Assembly (NCBI GenBank): GCA_002433075.1
Contig: DJHM01000056.1
Coordinates: 99,399-163,398 of the forward strand
Source of the DNA: Latescibacteria bacterium UBA6620
GTDB lineage: Bacteria > Latescibacterota > UBA2968
Reading direction: 5' to 3'
DNA length: 64,000 nt
The position numbers and the translations under genes were made by a program. Every line of letters begins with the position of its first letter. The stretch's first letter is position 1. Of this stretch, positions 1 to 7,110 are shown one piece after another. Under the pieces are notes generated by a model. The model did not search any database. It worked only from the letters and a program-made list of their open reading frames with translations, and had not been told where the DNA came from.

Positions 1-972
1 CCTGAACGCCGCGATGTGGGCCGGCTCCGTGCCGCAACATCCACCCACGATCGTGGCGCCCTCCTCCAGAAGTGCGGGAAGCGCCCCTGCCATATCTGCA
101 GGTGACTGCGAGTAGGTCGTCTCCATCTCCTTGTTCAGCGTCGGCATACCCGCGTTGGGATAGGCCATCACCCGAATGGGAGTGTCCTTCCCCTCCACGG
201 CTTTGAGGATCTGCCGGGTGCCTTCGATTGCATAAGGCATCCCCGTGTGTTCGTCCCGCCGCGTCTCCGCGCCGCAGTTCAGACCGATCACGTCCACGAA
301 GGGCAGCAGGTCCACACTTCCGGAATGGTCACCGGAAGCGAGCACTTCGACCAAATCTACCGGCGAGTGACCCCAGTCTGTTCTGTAAACCACCTCGCCA
401 GAAGTTCGATCGACAGTGCACTTGTAGGTCATACTCACCGCGATGGGCAGACCGTGATGACGAGCCTCGTCGATCGCGATTGCCGCTTCGTTCGCCGAGA
501 ACTGAGTCTCGATCATAAAAAAATCCACGCCGCCCTCTGCAAGAGCGGCAGAGAGCCGAGCGTGCGCATCTCGGACTTTGTCATTCGGAATCCCGAATAC
601 GGTATCCCCACTGTCTGCTTCAATCGCACCCGGTGATGGCCCCATCGAGCCCCCGACATACGCCTCCCTGCCGCTCCTCTCGACCGCTCGCCGTGCGTTC
701 TCAGCTGCAAGCCTGGCAATCGCATCTGCCGCTTGGCCTTCCCGGTCCGCCATTTCGAGGTGAAGCGCGCTGGCCACGAAGGTATTGGTCCCGATGGCTT
801 CCGCACCCGCCGTGAGGTAGTCGACGTGGATGTCCTCCACCGCCTCGGGGTGCGTGTCGTTAGCGATCGTGCTGTTCACGAGTTCGATCCCGCGTGCGAA
901 CAGCTGGGAGCCGAACCCCCCATCGTAGAGAATGGGACGTGGATCCGAAAGACGCTGCTTGAATGATGTCAT
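1..972 (-). CDS. Homocysteine S-methyltransferase family protein (3' end outside window)
   Basis: Zn-dependent methyltransferase of the homocysteine S-methyltransferase/BHMT family, which transfers a methyl group to homocysteine or a similar thiol. I translated 324 codons from an ATG at 970-972; the frame stays open to the left edge, so the C-terminus is missing. The zinc ligands are visible: Cys233 in GLNCG and Cys312-Cys313 in GGCCGT. The N-terminal ILYDGGFGSQL segment is also typical. It is the last gene seen in the leftward corrinoid operon and starts 7 nt after the activator gene stop. I infer that it passes on or accepts the methyl group handled by the corrinoid system, but the acceptor cannot be read from sequence. 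Confidence 0.9.
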   Translation of the reverse strand, partial: MTSFKQRLSDPRPILYDGGFGSQLFARGIELVNSTIANDTHPEAVEDIHVDYLTAGAEAIGTNTFVASALHLEMADREGQAADAIARLAAENARRAVERSGREAYVGGSMGPSPGAIEADSGDTVFGIPNDKVRDAHARLSAALAEGGVDFFMIETQFSANEAAIAIDEARHHGLPIAVSMTYKCTVDRTSGEVVYRTDWGHSPVDLVEVLASGDHSGSVDLLPFVDVIGLNCGAETRRDEHTGMPYAIEGTRQILKAVEGKDTPIRVMAYPNAGMPTLNKEMETTYSQSPADMAGALPALLEEGATIVGGCCGTEPAHIAAFR

Positions 973-979
973 TCTGTCC

Positions 980-2596
980 TCAGTTGAATGCGATCGGCTT
1001 GAACTGGCAGCCATCGACGAACACGTCGAAAAAGTCGGGCGTTGTCTCCAGCTCGATATGTTCGATGGAACGGACTTCGTGCTCGAGTCGCCTTCGGATC
1101 TTTTGTGAGAGCAGTACCTCCCTCGCTCCCTGAAGGGCAGCGTTGCCGATTTTCCGGATTCGATCGACCGGAACCGGAGCGAGAAAGCCGATCTCGATCG
1201 CGCTCGCGGCATCGACATAATTGGCGAACCCACCAGCCAGATAAAGATTCTCGATCTCCTCCGGCCGCACGCCGAGATGACGCATCGCAATGAACTGCCC
1301 GCACGTGTTCGCTGCCTTGGCTTGCGCCAGGATGCTCGCATCCTCACGTGAAAACGTGATGCCTTCCGCTTCGGCGATCGTTAACTCATATTGTTTCTTC
1401 TCGAACACACCTTTCTCGGTCATCTTCCCGTGTCGCCGCAATTCGGCGATCAGATCTACAAGACCGGAGCCGCAGATCCCTTCCGGGGGATGATCGTCGA
1501 TCGTCCGAGATACGAACTTCTCCCCTTCGATTCGAATCGATTCGATCGCTCCCGGATAACCCGGCATTCCGTAGCGAATCCCTCCTCCCTCAAAGGCAGG
1601 GCCTGCCGGACAGGATGCGGCGATCATCCTCTGTCCATTGCCCACGACCACCTCGGTGTTGGTCCCCACATCAACGAGCATGAACAACGAATCCGTGTCG
1701 AAGGCGTCGATCGCCACGAGGGCGGCCGCGGTGTCGGCCCCCACATGGCTGGCGATCAGAGGAAGTCCGTAGGCCCTTGCCCGAGGATTGACCCTGATCC
1801 CCATCCGTCTGGTGCCCATCGAGATCGCCGTCGTCTCGACCTCACCCGCGACCAGGGCGTGCTCGGTCGTGGATTTGTAAGGTCTTTCGCCAATGCTCTG
1901 AACATCCAAACGAAAGAGGAGATCTCGCATCGTTGAGTTACCGGCGATCGCGAGCTCGTAAATCTCCTGGCGCAGGAAGCCCAGTCGCTCGCAGAGTGAT
2001 TCGATTTCGTCGTTAATCGACGCCGTGATCGCCCGCCAAAGCTCCCCTCGATACGGTCCCCCATCGTAAGAGATCCGATTCATCACGTCGCTTCCGCCGA
2101 AACGTTGGGGATTCCCGAAAGAGCTCAGGGCCACGGCCTCCCCCGTCAACAGGTCGACCAGTTCCATCACCACGGTCGTGGTCCCAAGATCGATCGCCAG
2201 ACCATAGACGTGTCCCCGAAAATCGTCGATCTCTTCCCCATCCAGGATCACGCGGGATCCTTCGACCCGAACGGCCGGGTCCAGATCGACCGATCGACGA
2301 GCCGTGGTCTCCAGAATCCTGGGCTCGCGACGCAGGGGGACGATCGTCACATCTCCGTCGGTCGACTCGACCTTCGCCTGACAGGACAATCGGTAACCGT
2401 CCGTCAGGAAAGCCTCGGTCGCCCCCCTGGGAGAAAGGCATCCCTCACCTTCCAGGACCTCGACGGTACATTCGTGGCACGAAGCCGAACGGCCGCAGGA
2501 CGTAGCCAGACGGATCTCCATCAGATCGGCGTGGTCGAATACGGTCCGCCCCGCCAACAACCGCGATTTCTTTTCTTCGCACTTCATCAGACCCAT
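980..2596 (-). CDS. ASKHA-domain corrinoid activation protein (RACo-like, DUF4445/COG3894)
   Basis: 538 aa. The N-terminus carries a plant-type [2Fe-2S] ferredoxin motif (Cys34, Cys40, Cys43, Cys72). The rest is the actin-like ATPase domain of reductive activators of corrinoid proteins, with phosphate-binding motifs LAIDLGTTTVV and LVDVGTNTEVV and the C-terminal LAGGFANYVDAASAIEIGF segment. Known relatives use ATP and an electron from the cluster to re-reduce inactive Co(II) corrinoid to Co(I). That fits its position beside the corrinoid protein and MtaA-like genes. The ATG at 2596 gives MGLMK; a second ATG at 2587 is an alternative start. A hairpin with a T-run (2600-2621) lies just upstream, so its expression may be set below that of the corrinoid protein. 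Confidence 0.93.
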   Translation of the reverse strand: MGLMKCEEKKSRLLAGRTVFDHADLMEIRLATSCGRSASCHECTVEVLEGEGCLSPRGATEAFLTDGYRLSCQAKVESTDGDVTIVPLRREPRILETTARRSVDLDPAVRVEGSRVILDGEEIDDFRGHVYGLAIDLGTTTVVMELVDLLTGEAVALSSFGNPQRFGGSDVMNRISYDGGPYRGELWRAITASINDEIESLCERLGFLRQEIYELAIAGNSTMRDLLFRLDVQSIGERPYKSTTEHALVAGEVETTAISMGTRRMGIRVNPRARAYGLPLIASHVGADTAAALVAIDAFDTDSLFMLVDVGTNTEVVVGNGQRMIAASCPAGPAFEGGGIRYGMPGYPGAIESIRIEGEKFVSRTIDDHPPEGICGSGLVDLIAELRRHGKMTEKGVFEKKQYELTIAEAEGITFSREDASILAQAKAANTCGQFIAMRHLGVRPEEIENLYLAGGFANYVDAASAIEIGFLAPVPVDRIRKIGNAALQGAREVLLSQKIRRRLEHEVRSIEHIELETTPDFFDVFVDGCQFKPIAFN

Positions 2597-2603
2597 AGTA
2601 AAA

Positions 2604-2621
2604 CAGCCCCTTGCGGGGCTG
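2604..2621 (-). terminator. Hairpin with T-run just before the RACo gene
   Basis: A perfect 7-bp stem (CAGCCCC/GGGGCTG) with a 4-nt loop, read leftward into TTTTACT. It looks like an intrinsic terminator or attenuator. It lies between the stop of the small Cys-rich gene and the start of the corrinoid activator, inside what is otherwise one operon. Confidence 0.7.
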
Positions 2622-2623
2622 CC

Positions 2624-2920
2624 TCATTGTTCGTTCTTGCGACCTTTTTTCAACCGATCCCGCATCTTGTCGACCGCTTCGGCCGGTGCGGATTCCCAGG
2701 CGCTGCGGTAATCTAGCTTGTCATCGCTCACACAGTGCGGAAGTCCTTCCTCCGAAGGCCTGCGGTGTCTGCAGCCGAAGAGGGCCGTGCATCGATCGTG
2801 ACGGTCCTTGTAGGGACAGCGCGTAAGCGATTGTTCATCGGCGTGCTCGACCATTTCGCTGAAAATGGCGGACATCCGTTCGAGTCGCTTCCTGTAGGCC
2901 TCAGGATCGATCTTCTGCAA
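2624..2920 (-). CDS. Small Cys-rich protein of unknown function in the corrinoid operon
   Basis: I do not recognise this gene. It is 98 aa if translation begins at the TTG at 2918-2920, which has a GAGGTG ribosome-binding sequence and begins 8 nt after the corrinoid gene stop. A longer reading from 2986 would overlap that gene. It contains four cysteines (35, 44, 50, 63) in the context CPYKDRHDRC...FGC...HC, surrounded by His, Arg and Asp. The C-terminus is lysine-rich and charged. The layout suggests a metal or Fe-S site, but no known domain is evident. Position between corrinoid protein and activator suggests a role in corrinoid methyl transfer, assembly or electron delivery (inference). 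Confidence 0.65.
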   Translation of the reverse strand: MQKIDPEAYRKRLERMSAIFSEMVEHADEQSLTRCPYKDRHDRCTALFGCRHRRPSEEGLPHCVSDDKLDYRSAWESAPAEAVDKMRDRLKKGRKNEQ

Positions 2921-2928
2921 ACCACACC

Positions 2929-3693
2929 TCAGGCATTCTGTTCTTCCTCGATTTCCTCGAGCAGCTGTTTGGCGAGATCCACACACGCCAGCGCATCCTT
3001 GCCGTACCCGTCAGCGCCCATATCGTCCGCGAACTCCTGCGTTACTGGAGCGCCGCCCACCATAATCTTCACATCCTCCCGAAGATCCGCATCGATGAAC
3101 GCCTCGATCGTCTTGCCCATATTCGGCATCGTCGTCGTCAGGAGCGCGGACATCCCGAGGAGGGACGCCTCGTGTTCCTCCACCGCATCCATGAACTCGT
3201 CCTCCGAGGTATCCACCCCCAGATCGTGTACGACGAAACCCGACCCACGGAGCATCATAATGCAAAGGTTTTTCCCGATGTCGTGGAGATCGCCCTTCAC
3301 GGTGCCCATAATGACAGTTCCGACAGGATCGATGCCCGAAGCCGACAGAATCGGTTCGATATGGGCCATCCCCGCCTTCATCGCTCGTGCGCAGGCCAGA
3401 ACCTCGGGAACGAAGATGATGTTCTCCCGGAACTTGATCCCCACGATGCCCATTCCGGCGATCAACCCGTCGTCCATCACCTCGAGCGCCTCGATTCCTT
3501 CATCCAGCGCCTCGCGCGTGAGCTGATCGACCGTGTCGTTGTCTCCATCGATTAACGCAGCGGCCATATCCTGCATTTTCGGTCGAGAACGTGAGAACAG
3601 TTCGATGTTTCGCTCGATCTCCTCCGGTCGTTCGAGGTATTCTTCGATCTCAGCCCGGATAAACTCGTTCTGGATGTCTCCTAGCTCCGCCAC
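2929..3693 (-). CDS. Corrinoid (B12-binding) methyltransferase protein
   Basis: 254 aa cobalamin-binding methyl carrier of the MtaC/MtbC/MttC type. A helical cap domain (about 40-120) precedes a Rossmann-like B12 domain with the DxHxxG motif (Asp135, His137, Gly140; GDLHDIGKNL). This His supplies the lower cobalt ligand. GMSALLTTTMPNM and VGGAPVTQEFADDMGADGY further match the family. The usual length is about 210-220 aa; here the N-terminus is longer by about 38 mostly acidic, helical residues. It sits directly downstream of the UroD-family methyltransferase. The substrate-specific methyltransferase I (MttB, MtgB or MtaB type) is not seen in the window. Confidence 0.95.
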   Translation of the reverse strand: MAELGDIQNEFIRAEIEEYLERPEEIERNIELFSRSRPKMQDMAAALIDGDNDTVDQLTREALDEGIEALEVMDDGLIAGMGIVGIKFRENIIFVPEVLACARAMKAGMAHIEPILSASGIDPVGTVIMGTVKGDLHDIGKNLCIMMLRGSGFVVHDLGVDTSEDEFMDAVEEHEASLLGMSALLTTTMPNMGKTIEAFIDADLREDVKIMVGGAPVTQEFADDMGADGYGKDALACVDLAKQLLEEIEEEQNA

Positions 3694-3736
3694 AGATCAT
3701 CTCCAGTAGACAGGTATCTGCCCCTCTTGTTGGTCG

Positions 3737-4747
3737 TCAGTTGTTCGACCAGGATTCCACGGTTTCCGGAATGGCTTTCAGGTTCTCGACCGCCGTCTGC
3801 AGGGGCACGGCGCATTCGGGACCGATCAGATTCACCCCAGAAGTCAGGTTGTCGGTTACCTCAGCAGATACTTCCTCAGGCCCCTTTGAGAACAGAGTTT
3901 CTGGATTATTAATGTTCCCCACAAGAGCGATACGGTCTTTGACGATCTCCATCGACTCCCCTGGTTTATTCTTCGAGTCGTAATGGAAGGCGGCCATTCC
4001 GGTCTGCGCGATGTAATCCATCCGGTCTACCGTGCGCCCGCAGATGTGAAGGATCAACGGAATCGGGATGCGCTCCACGAATTCCACGTGAAGATCCTGA
4101 AGATAGCGCGCGTAGTACTCCCCGCTGACCAGATCTCCGGTTGCGTGGTCGGGCAAGGTAAGGGCGTCCGCCCCCGCCTCGATCTGCGCCACCCCAAAGT
4201 CGACGGTCGCCTCCTTCAATCCGTCGAGGATGCGCTTCGTGGCATCCGGGTCGTCGAGCGAGAGCAACAGAAACGGCTCTACGCCAAAGCAGTGATACCC
4301 CATCGACCAGGGTCCCATCGTCTTACCGATGATGGCCACGTCGTCGCCGTATTCCCGCTTCAGAATGCGAATGGCCTCGAGCACACAGTGTGTGTCCTGG
4401 TGGGTCAGGAAGTCATCGGGAATGACAATGTCTTCCACGGTTTCCCAGATGGGCTCAGCCATTCTCACGGTCGGCCAGTTGTCCTTCTGCTCCCACTGAA
4501 TCTTGCACCCAAGTGCGGAGGATTCCTGAATGATCGAAAACACCGGCATAATGGTGTCGAAACCGAGTTCGGTATGTCCCGTCGCAGCGAGTCGCGCCAT
4601 TAATTCCGGCTCCCGGTTCGCGTTCGGGAAAGGAGCATCCACCAGATCCATCAGTTCTACCGTCGCCACCGATGTCGGATTGCACGTCGGCGTACGGTCG
4701 ACCGGTTTCCCCTCGAGAGCGGCGAGTACGCGTTCCTTGGAAGTCAT
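3737..4747 (-). CDS. Uroporphyrinogen decarboxylase family methyltransferase (MtaA/CmuA-like)
   Basis: 336 aa TIM-barrel protein. It matches the MtaA/MtbA/CmuA branch rather than true HemE because it has the zinc site of the methyltransferases: His234-x-Cys236 (LILHICG) and Cys312 (GPECAVP). Family members move methyl groups between a corrinoid protein and a thiol such as coenzyme M; some act on the primary methyl donor. The next gene downstream is the corrinoid protein, about 40 nt away. Since no coenzyme M genes are seen and the operon ends in a homocysteine methyltransferase, I infer either demethylation of an unknown substrate or transfer to a thiol or folate acceptor. Confidence 0.93.
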   Translation of the reverse strand: MTSKERVLAALEGKPVDRTPTCNPTSVATVELMDLVDAPFPNANREPELMARLAATGHTELGFDTIMPVFSIIQESSALGCKIQWEQKDNWPTVRMAEPIWETVEDIVIPDDFLTHQDTHCVLEAIRILKREYGDDVAIIGKTMGPWSMGYHCFGVEPFLLLSLDDPDATKRILDGLKEATVDFGVAQIEAGADALTLPDHATGDLVSGEYYARYLQDLHVEFVERIPIPLILHICGRTVDRMDYIAQTGMAAFHYDSKNKPGESMEIVKDRIALVGNINNPETLFSKGPEEVSAEVTDNLTSGVNLIGPECAVPLQTAVENLKAIPETVESWSNN

Positions 4748-4757
4748 GATCCGATCC

Positions 4758-5384
4758 TCAGTTCTGTTGTGACGGTGCAGCCAAAACGCCGCGAGAGGCC
4801 TGGGCCTCGTCTTCGCGAAGAATCGCCCGTACGTTCGGCGCCCTCACAAGAAGGAGTCCGACGAGGGCATCGTGTCGAGCACCGCAGGGAAATCTCACGG
4901 ACGTGTCATCGACGGCTTCCATCTCACCCAGCTTGGCCAAACCACCCGCGACGACTTTCATCCGGCGGTCGGCGTTCTTCCCATCGCCAGTCGCAGCCAC
5001 CTTATAAATACCGTCATCATCCGGCTGAACTATCATCGTGAGCCCAGATTTCTTGTCGAGTGTCTCCGAGGGGCGCGCGGTCAGGTCTGCTCCCGTCTCC
5101 AGTTTGCACGCTTCCAAAAACACGCGCTTGACAGCGACTTCGTGCGGATGACCGCACGAGAATCTCAACTGAGCATCCCCTGAGCCCTCGAGGTCACCTA
5201 AAACAGCCATCGCATCCCGAATGAACGACAGCCGTTCGGCTGTCCCCACTTTCTGACTGTAGGAATGCACGCGGTAAACAGGGTCGCGATCGACTTCGCA
5301 ATAGAGAGCGACCGAGATCTCTTCAAAGTGCCGATCCATAGGCAGGAGCTCGACACGGCGACCGAGTAACTGGATCTGTGACAT
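4758..5384 (-). CDS. Duplicated RFxCGxxH protein of unknown function, first gene of the corrinoid operon
   Basis: I do not recognise this gene. It is 208 aa from the ATG at 5382-5384; a TTG two codons upstream is possible. Two halves repeat each other. Residues 34-92 (DPVYRVHSY...AMAVLGDLE...RFSCGHPHEVAVKRVFLEA) align with 124-182 (DGIYKVAAT...GLAKLGEME...RFPCGARHDALVGLLLVRA). Each repeat has an invariant-looking CGxxH (Cys77, His81; Cys167, His171) about 90 residues apart. This could be a metal site or a catalytic Cys-His pair. No signal peptide or membrane segment is seen. It ends 10 nt before the MtaA-like gene, so it is probably co-transcribed with the corrinoid system. Confidence 0.8.
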   Translation of the reverse strand: MSQIQLLGRRVELLPMDRHFEEISVALYCEVDRDPVYRVHSYSQKVGTAERLSFIRDAMAVLGDLEGSGDAQLRFSCGHPHEVAVKRVFLEACKLETGADLTARPSETLDKKSGLTMIVQPDDDGIYKVAATGDGKNADRRMKVVAGGLAKLGEMEAVDDTSVRFPCGARHDALVGLLLVRAPNVRAILREDEAQASRGVLAAPSQQN

Positions 5385-5410
5385 AGGCAAATGGGCTTGA
5401 CTTTAAGGGT

Positions 5411-5423
5411 GTAACCGGTTTAC
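5411..5423. promoter_or_regulatory. Near-palindrome in the divergent promoter region
   Basis: GTAACCGGTTTAC is an imperfect palindrome 18 bp from the FadR-like site. It may be a second operator or overlap the leftward promoter. This is weak evidence on its own. Confidence 0.3.
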
Positions 5424-5428
5424 GTTCG

Positions 5429-5451
5429 ATTGGTCTAATGGTCCGACCAAT
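5429..5451. promoter_or_regulatory. FadR/GntR-type operator between corrinoid operon and its regulator
   Basis: A perfect inverted repeat TGGTCCGACCA at 5439-5449 matches the known FadR-type core (TGGTCnGACCA, general GntR form TnGTnnnACnA). A further ATTGGTC half-site at 5429-5435 pairs with GACCAAT at 5445-5451. The site lies between the leftward corrinoid operon and the rightward GntR/FCD gene. I infer that the regulator binds here and controls both. Confidence 0.7.
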
Positions 5452-5551
5452 AATGTAGGGTATCGGATCGATATGGCAAAGCCAAAATTATGACTCGAAA
5501 ATCGACGCCAGGCCCCCTGGCTCCTCAATCGTTCTCTTTTATAGGGCCCAA

Positions 5552-6292
5552 GTGTCCCAGATTCCTCCACTTCAGCCCGTCCAGCGACGTTCCCTCAGCG
5601 ACGACATCATCGATCAGCTCGTCGACCTGATCGCCAGGGACGAGCTTTCGCCCGGTCAGCGCCTGCCCTCGGAAAGGGCGCTGAGCCAGCAACTCGGTGT
5701 AGGCAGGGCGTCGCTCCGGGAAGCACTCAGATCTCTGGCCGTGATGGGCATTGTCGAAGGTCGTGTGGGAGAGGGCACGTTTGTCAGCAAAGACAGCGCG
5801 AAATACCTGGAGAAATCCCTCCGATGGGGATTGCTCCTCGATCCAAAGGAAGTCTCGGACCTGATCGAAACTCGAACGCTCCTCGAGACCCAGACGGCCT
5901 CGTTCGCGGCCAGCCGTGCCGTCCCCCAGGATCTTCAGAGGATCCAGACCACCCTGACAAGCCTGGAGGAGTGTCTTGACGACGCCGACCTGTTCCTGGA
6001 ACAGGACCTCGCCTTCCATCTTGCAATCGCCTCGGCTTCTCGGAATCGAATGCTCCATCACCTGCTGCAGCTCACCCGACAGCATCTTCAAGCCTGGATC
6101 ATCCAGAGCCTCGAGAGCCCGACGATCTCATCGGATGAAAGGGCCAGACTGTCCCTCCAACAGCATCAGGTCATCTACGCCTCGATCGAGGCCCGTGATC
6201 CGGACCGCGCCGCTGCCTCGATGAAAGAGCATCTCCTCTCATCCAGTCAGGGCCTCACCGACCTCCCATCGACTGGCGAAGACGCTCGGTGA
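5552..6292 (+). CDS. GntR-family transcriptional regulator with FCD domain
   Basis: 246 aa. The N-terminal winged helix-turn-helix (about 10-75) carries the GntR signature LSPGQRLPSERALSQQLGVGRASLREALRSL. The helical FCD ligand-binding domain follows (about 90-220), with ETRTLLETQTASFAA, DLAFHLAIASASRN and the late His in QHQVIYASIEARDPDRAAASMKEH, likely metal/acid-ligand residues. The start is GTG at 5552 with AGGG upstream; nearby ATGs at 5473 and 5490 are out of frame. It is divergent from the corrinoid operon with a FadR-like operator between, so it is the likely local regulator. Family ligands are commonly organic acids. Its 3' end overlaps the convergent homocysteine methyltransferase gene by 38 nt. 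Confidence 0.93.
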   Translation: MSQIPPLQPVQRRSLSDDIIDQLVDLIARDELSPGQRLPSERALSQQLGVGRASLREALRSLAVMGIVEGRVGEGTFVSKDSAKYLEKSLRWGLLLDPKEVSDLIETRTLLETQTASFAASRAVPQDLQRIQTTLTSLEECLDDADLFLEQDLAFHLAIASASRNRMLHHLLQLTRQHLQAWIIQSLESPTISSDERARLSLQQHQVIYASIEARDPDRAAASMKEHLLSSSQGLTDLPSTGEDAR

Positions 6293-7109
6293 AGGAAACG
6301 CCGGTTCCGCAGCATCCCCCCACGTAGGCAAGATTCGGGATTTCGAATCTCGACAACGTGGACACCATTTCCTCGTCCGTGTCGGGATAGGCCAGCCCGC
6401 TCGCAACCGTCTCCGGGATTCCTGCATTCGGCTTGAGCCAGATCGGTATGTCGGTCGGGAACAGTCCCACCACGCTCTCGATCTCTCTGACCGCAACGCA
6501 GTTCACACCCAGACCGTGTGCTCCAGAATCGCGCATCTTCTGGAAACTCTCGTCAAGCGATTCACCCCCGAGGGTCCGCGCCTCTCTGCCGACAACGCAA
6601 CAGGCGAAAGACACGATCGTCTCCAGTCTGGCCGCTCGGGCCGCCTTTAACGCGATTGCCGCCTCCATCGCCGACATCGATGTTTCTACCACCAGTCCGT
6701 CCACTCCGGCGCGGGCAAGGGCCTCGATCTGTGCTGTCAGGACACGGGCGATTTCGGTCCGGTTCGAGGCTACCTCTGCCGGCTCCAACCCCGTCGGACC
6801 GATCGACCCGTAGACACGACCTTTACCCAACCTTGCCGAACCACTGATTCCTTCGCGTGCAAGCTCCACGGCCGAATGATTCAGCCGATCGACCTCCGGT
6901 TCTAGGCCGGAACCTTCGAGCCGGAATCGATTGGCCCCAAACGTGTTGGTCAGCACAAAGTCAGCCCCGGCATTCCGATAATTGCGCGCTACCATCACAA
7001 CCGCTTCGGGATGCGTCAACGTCCAGGATTCAGGCGCGCTTCCGATCGGTAAACCCATCTTCTGGAGCGCGGTCGCGGTTCCGCCATCCCCTATCCAAAC
7101 CGGAGACAA
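6255..7109 (-). CDS. Homocysteine S-methyltransferase family protein
   Basis: 284 aa from the TTG at 7107-7109, one base after the HAD gene stop and preceded by a GAGGGA ribosome-binding sequence. A GTG start at 7169 would overlap the HAD gene by 59 nt. The N-terminus PVWIGDGGTATAL fits the family. Zn ligands are Cys204 (GLGVNCVA) and Cys266-Cys267 (VGGCCGTG). It is a second, clearly different member beside the one at the left edge. Here the context is a Gfo/TIM/HAD cluster rather than the corrinoid genes, although only the GntR gene separates it from them. Substrate unknown. Confidence 0.88.
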   Translation of the reverse strand: MSPVWIGDGGTATALQKMGLPIGSAPESWTLTHPEAVVMVARNYRNAGADFVLTNTFGANRFRLEGSGLEPEVDRLNHSAVELAREGISGSARLGKGRVYGSIGPTGLEPAEVASNRTEIARVLTAQIEALARAGVDGLVVETSMSAMEAAIALKAARAARLETIVSFACCVVGREARTLGGESLDESFQKMRDSGAHGLGVNCVAVREIESVVGLFPTDIPIWLKPNAGIPETVASGLAYPDTDEEMVSTLSRFEIPNLAYVGGCCGTGVSFTERLRQSMGGR

Positions 7110-7110
7110 G

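Noticed and set aside
5473..5552. ATG at 5473 or 5490 as the start of the GntR regulator
   Set aside because: Both are out of frame with the helix-turn-helix. The GTG at 5552 is in frame with an AGGG site.
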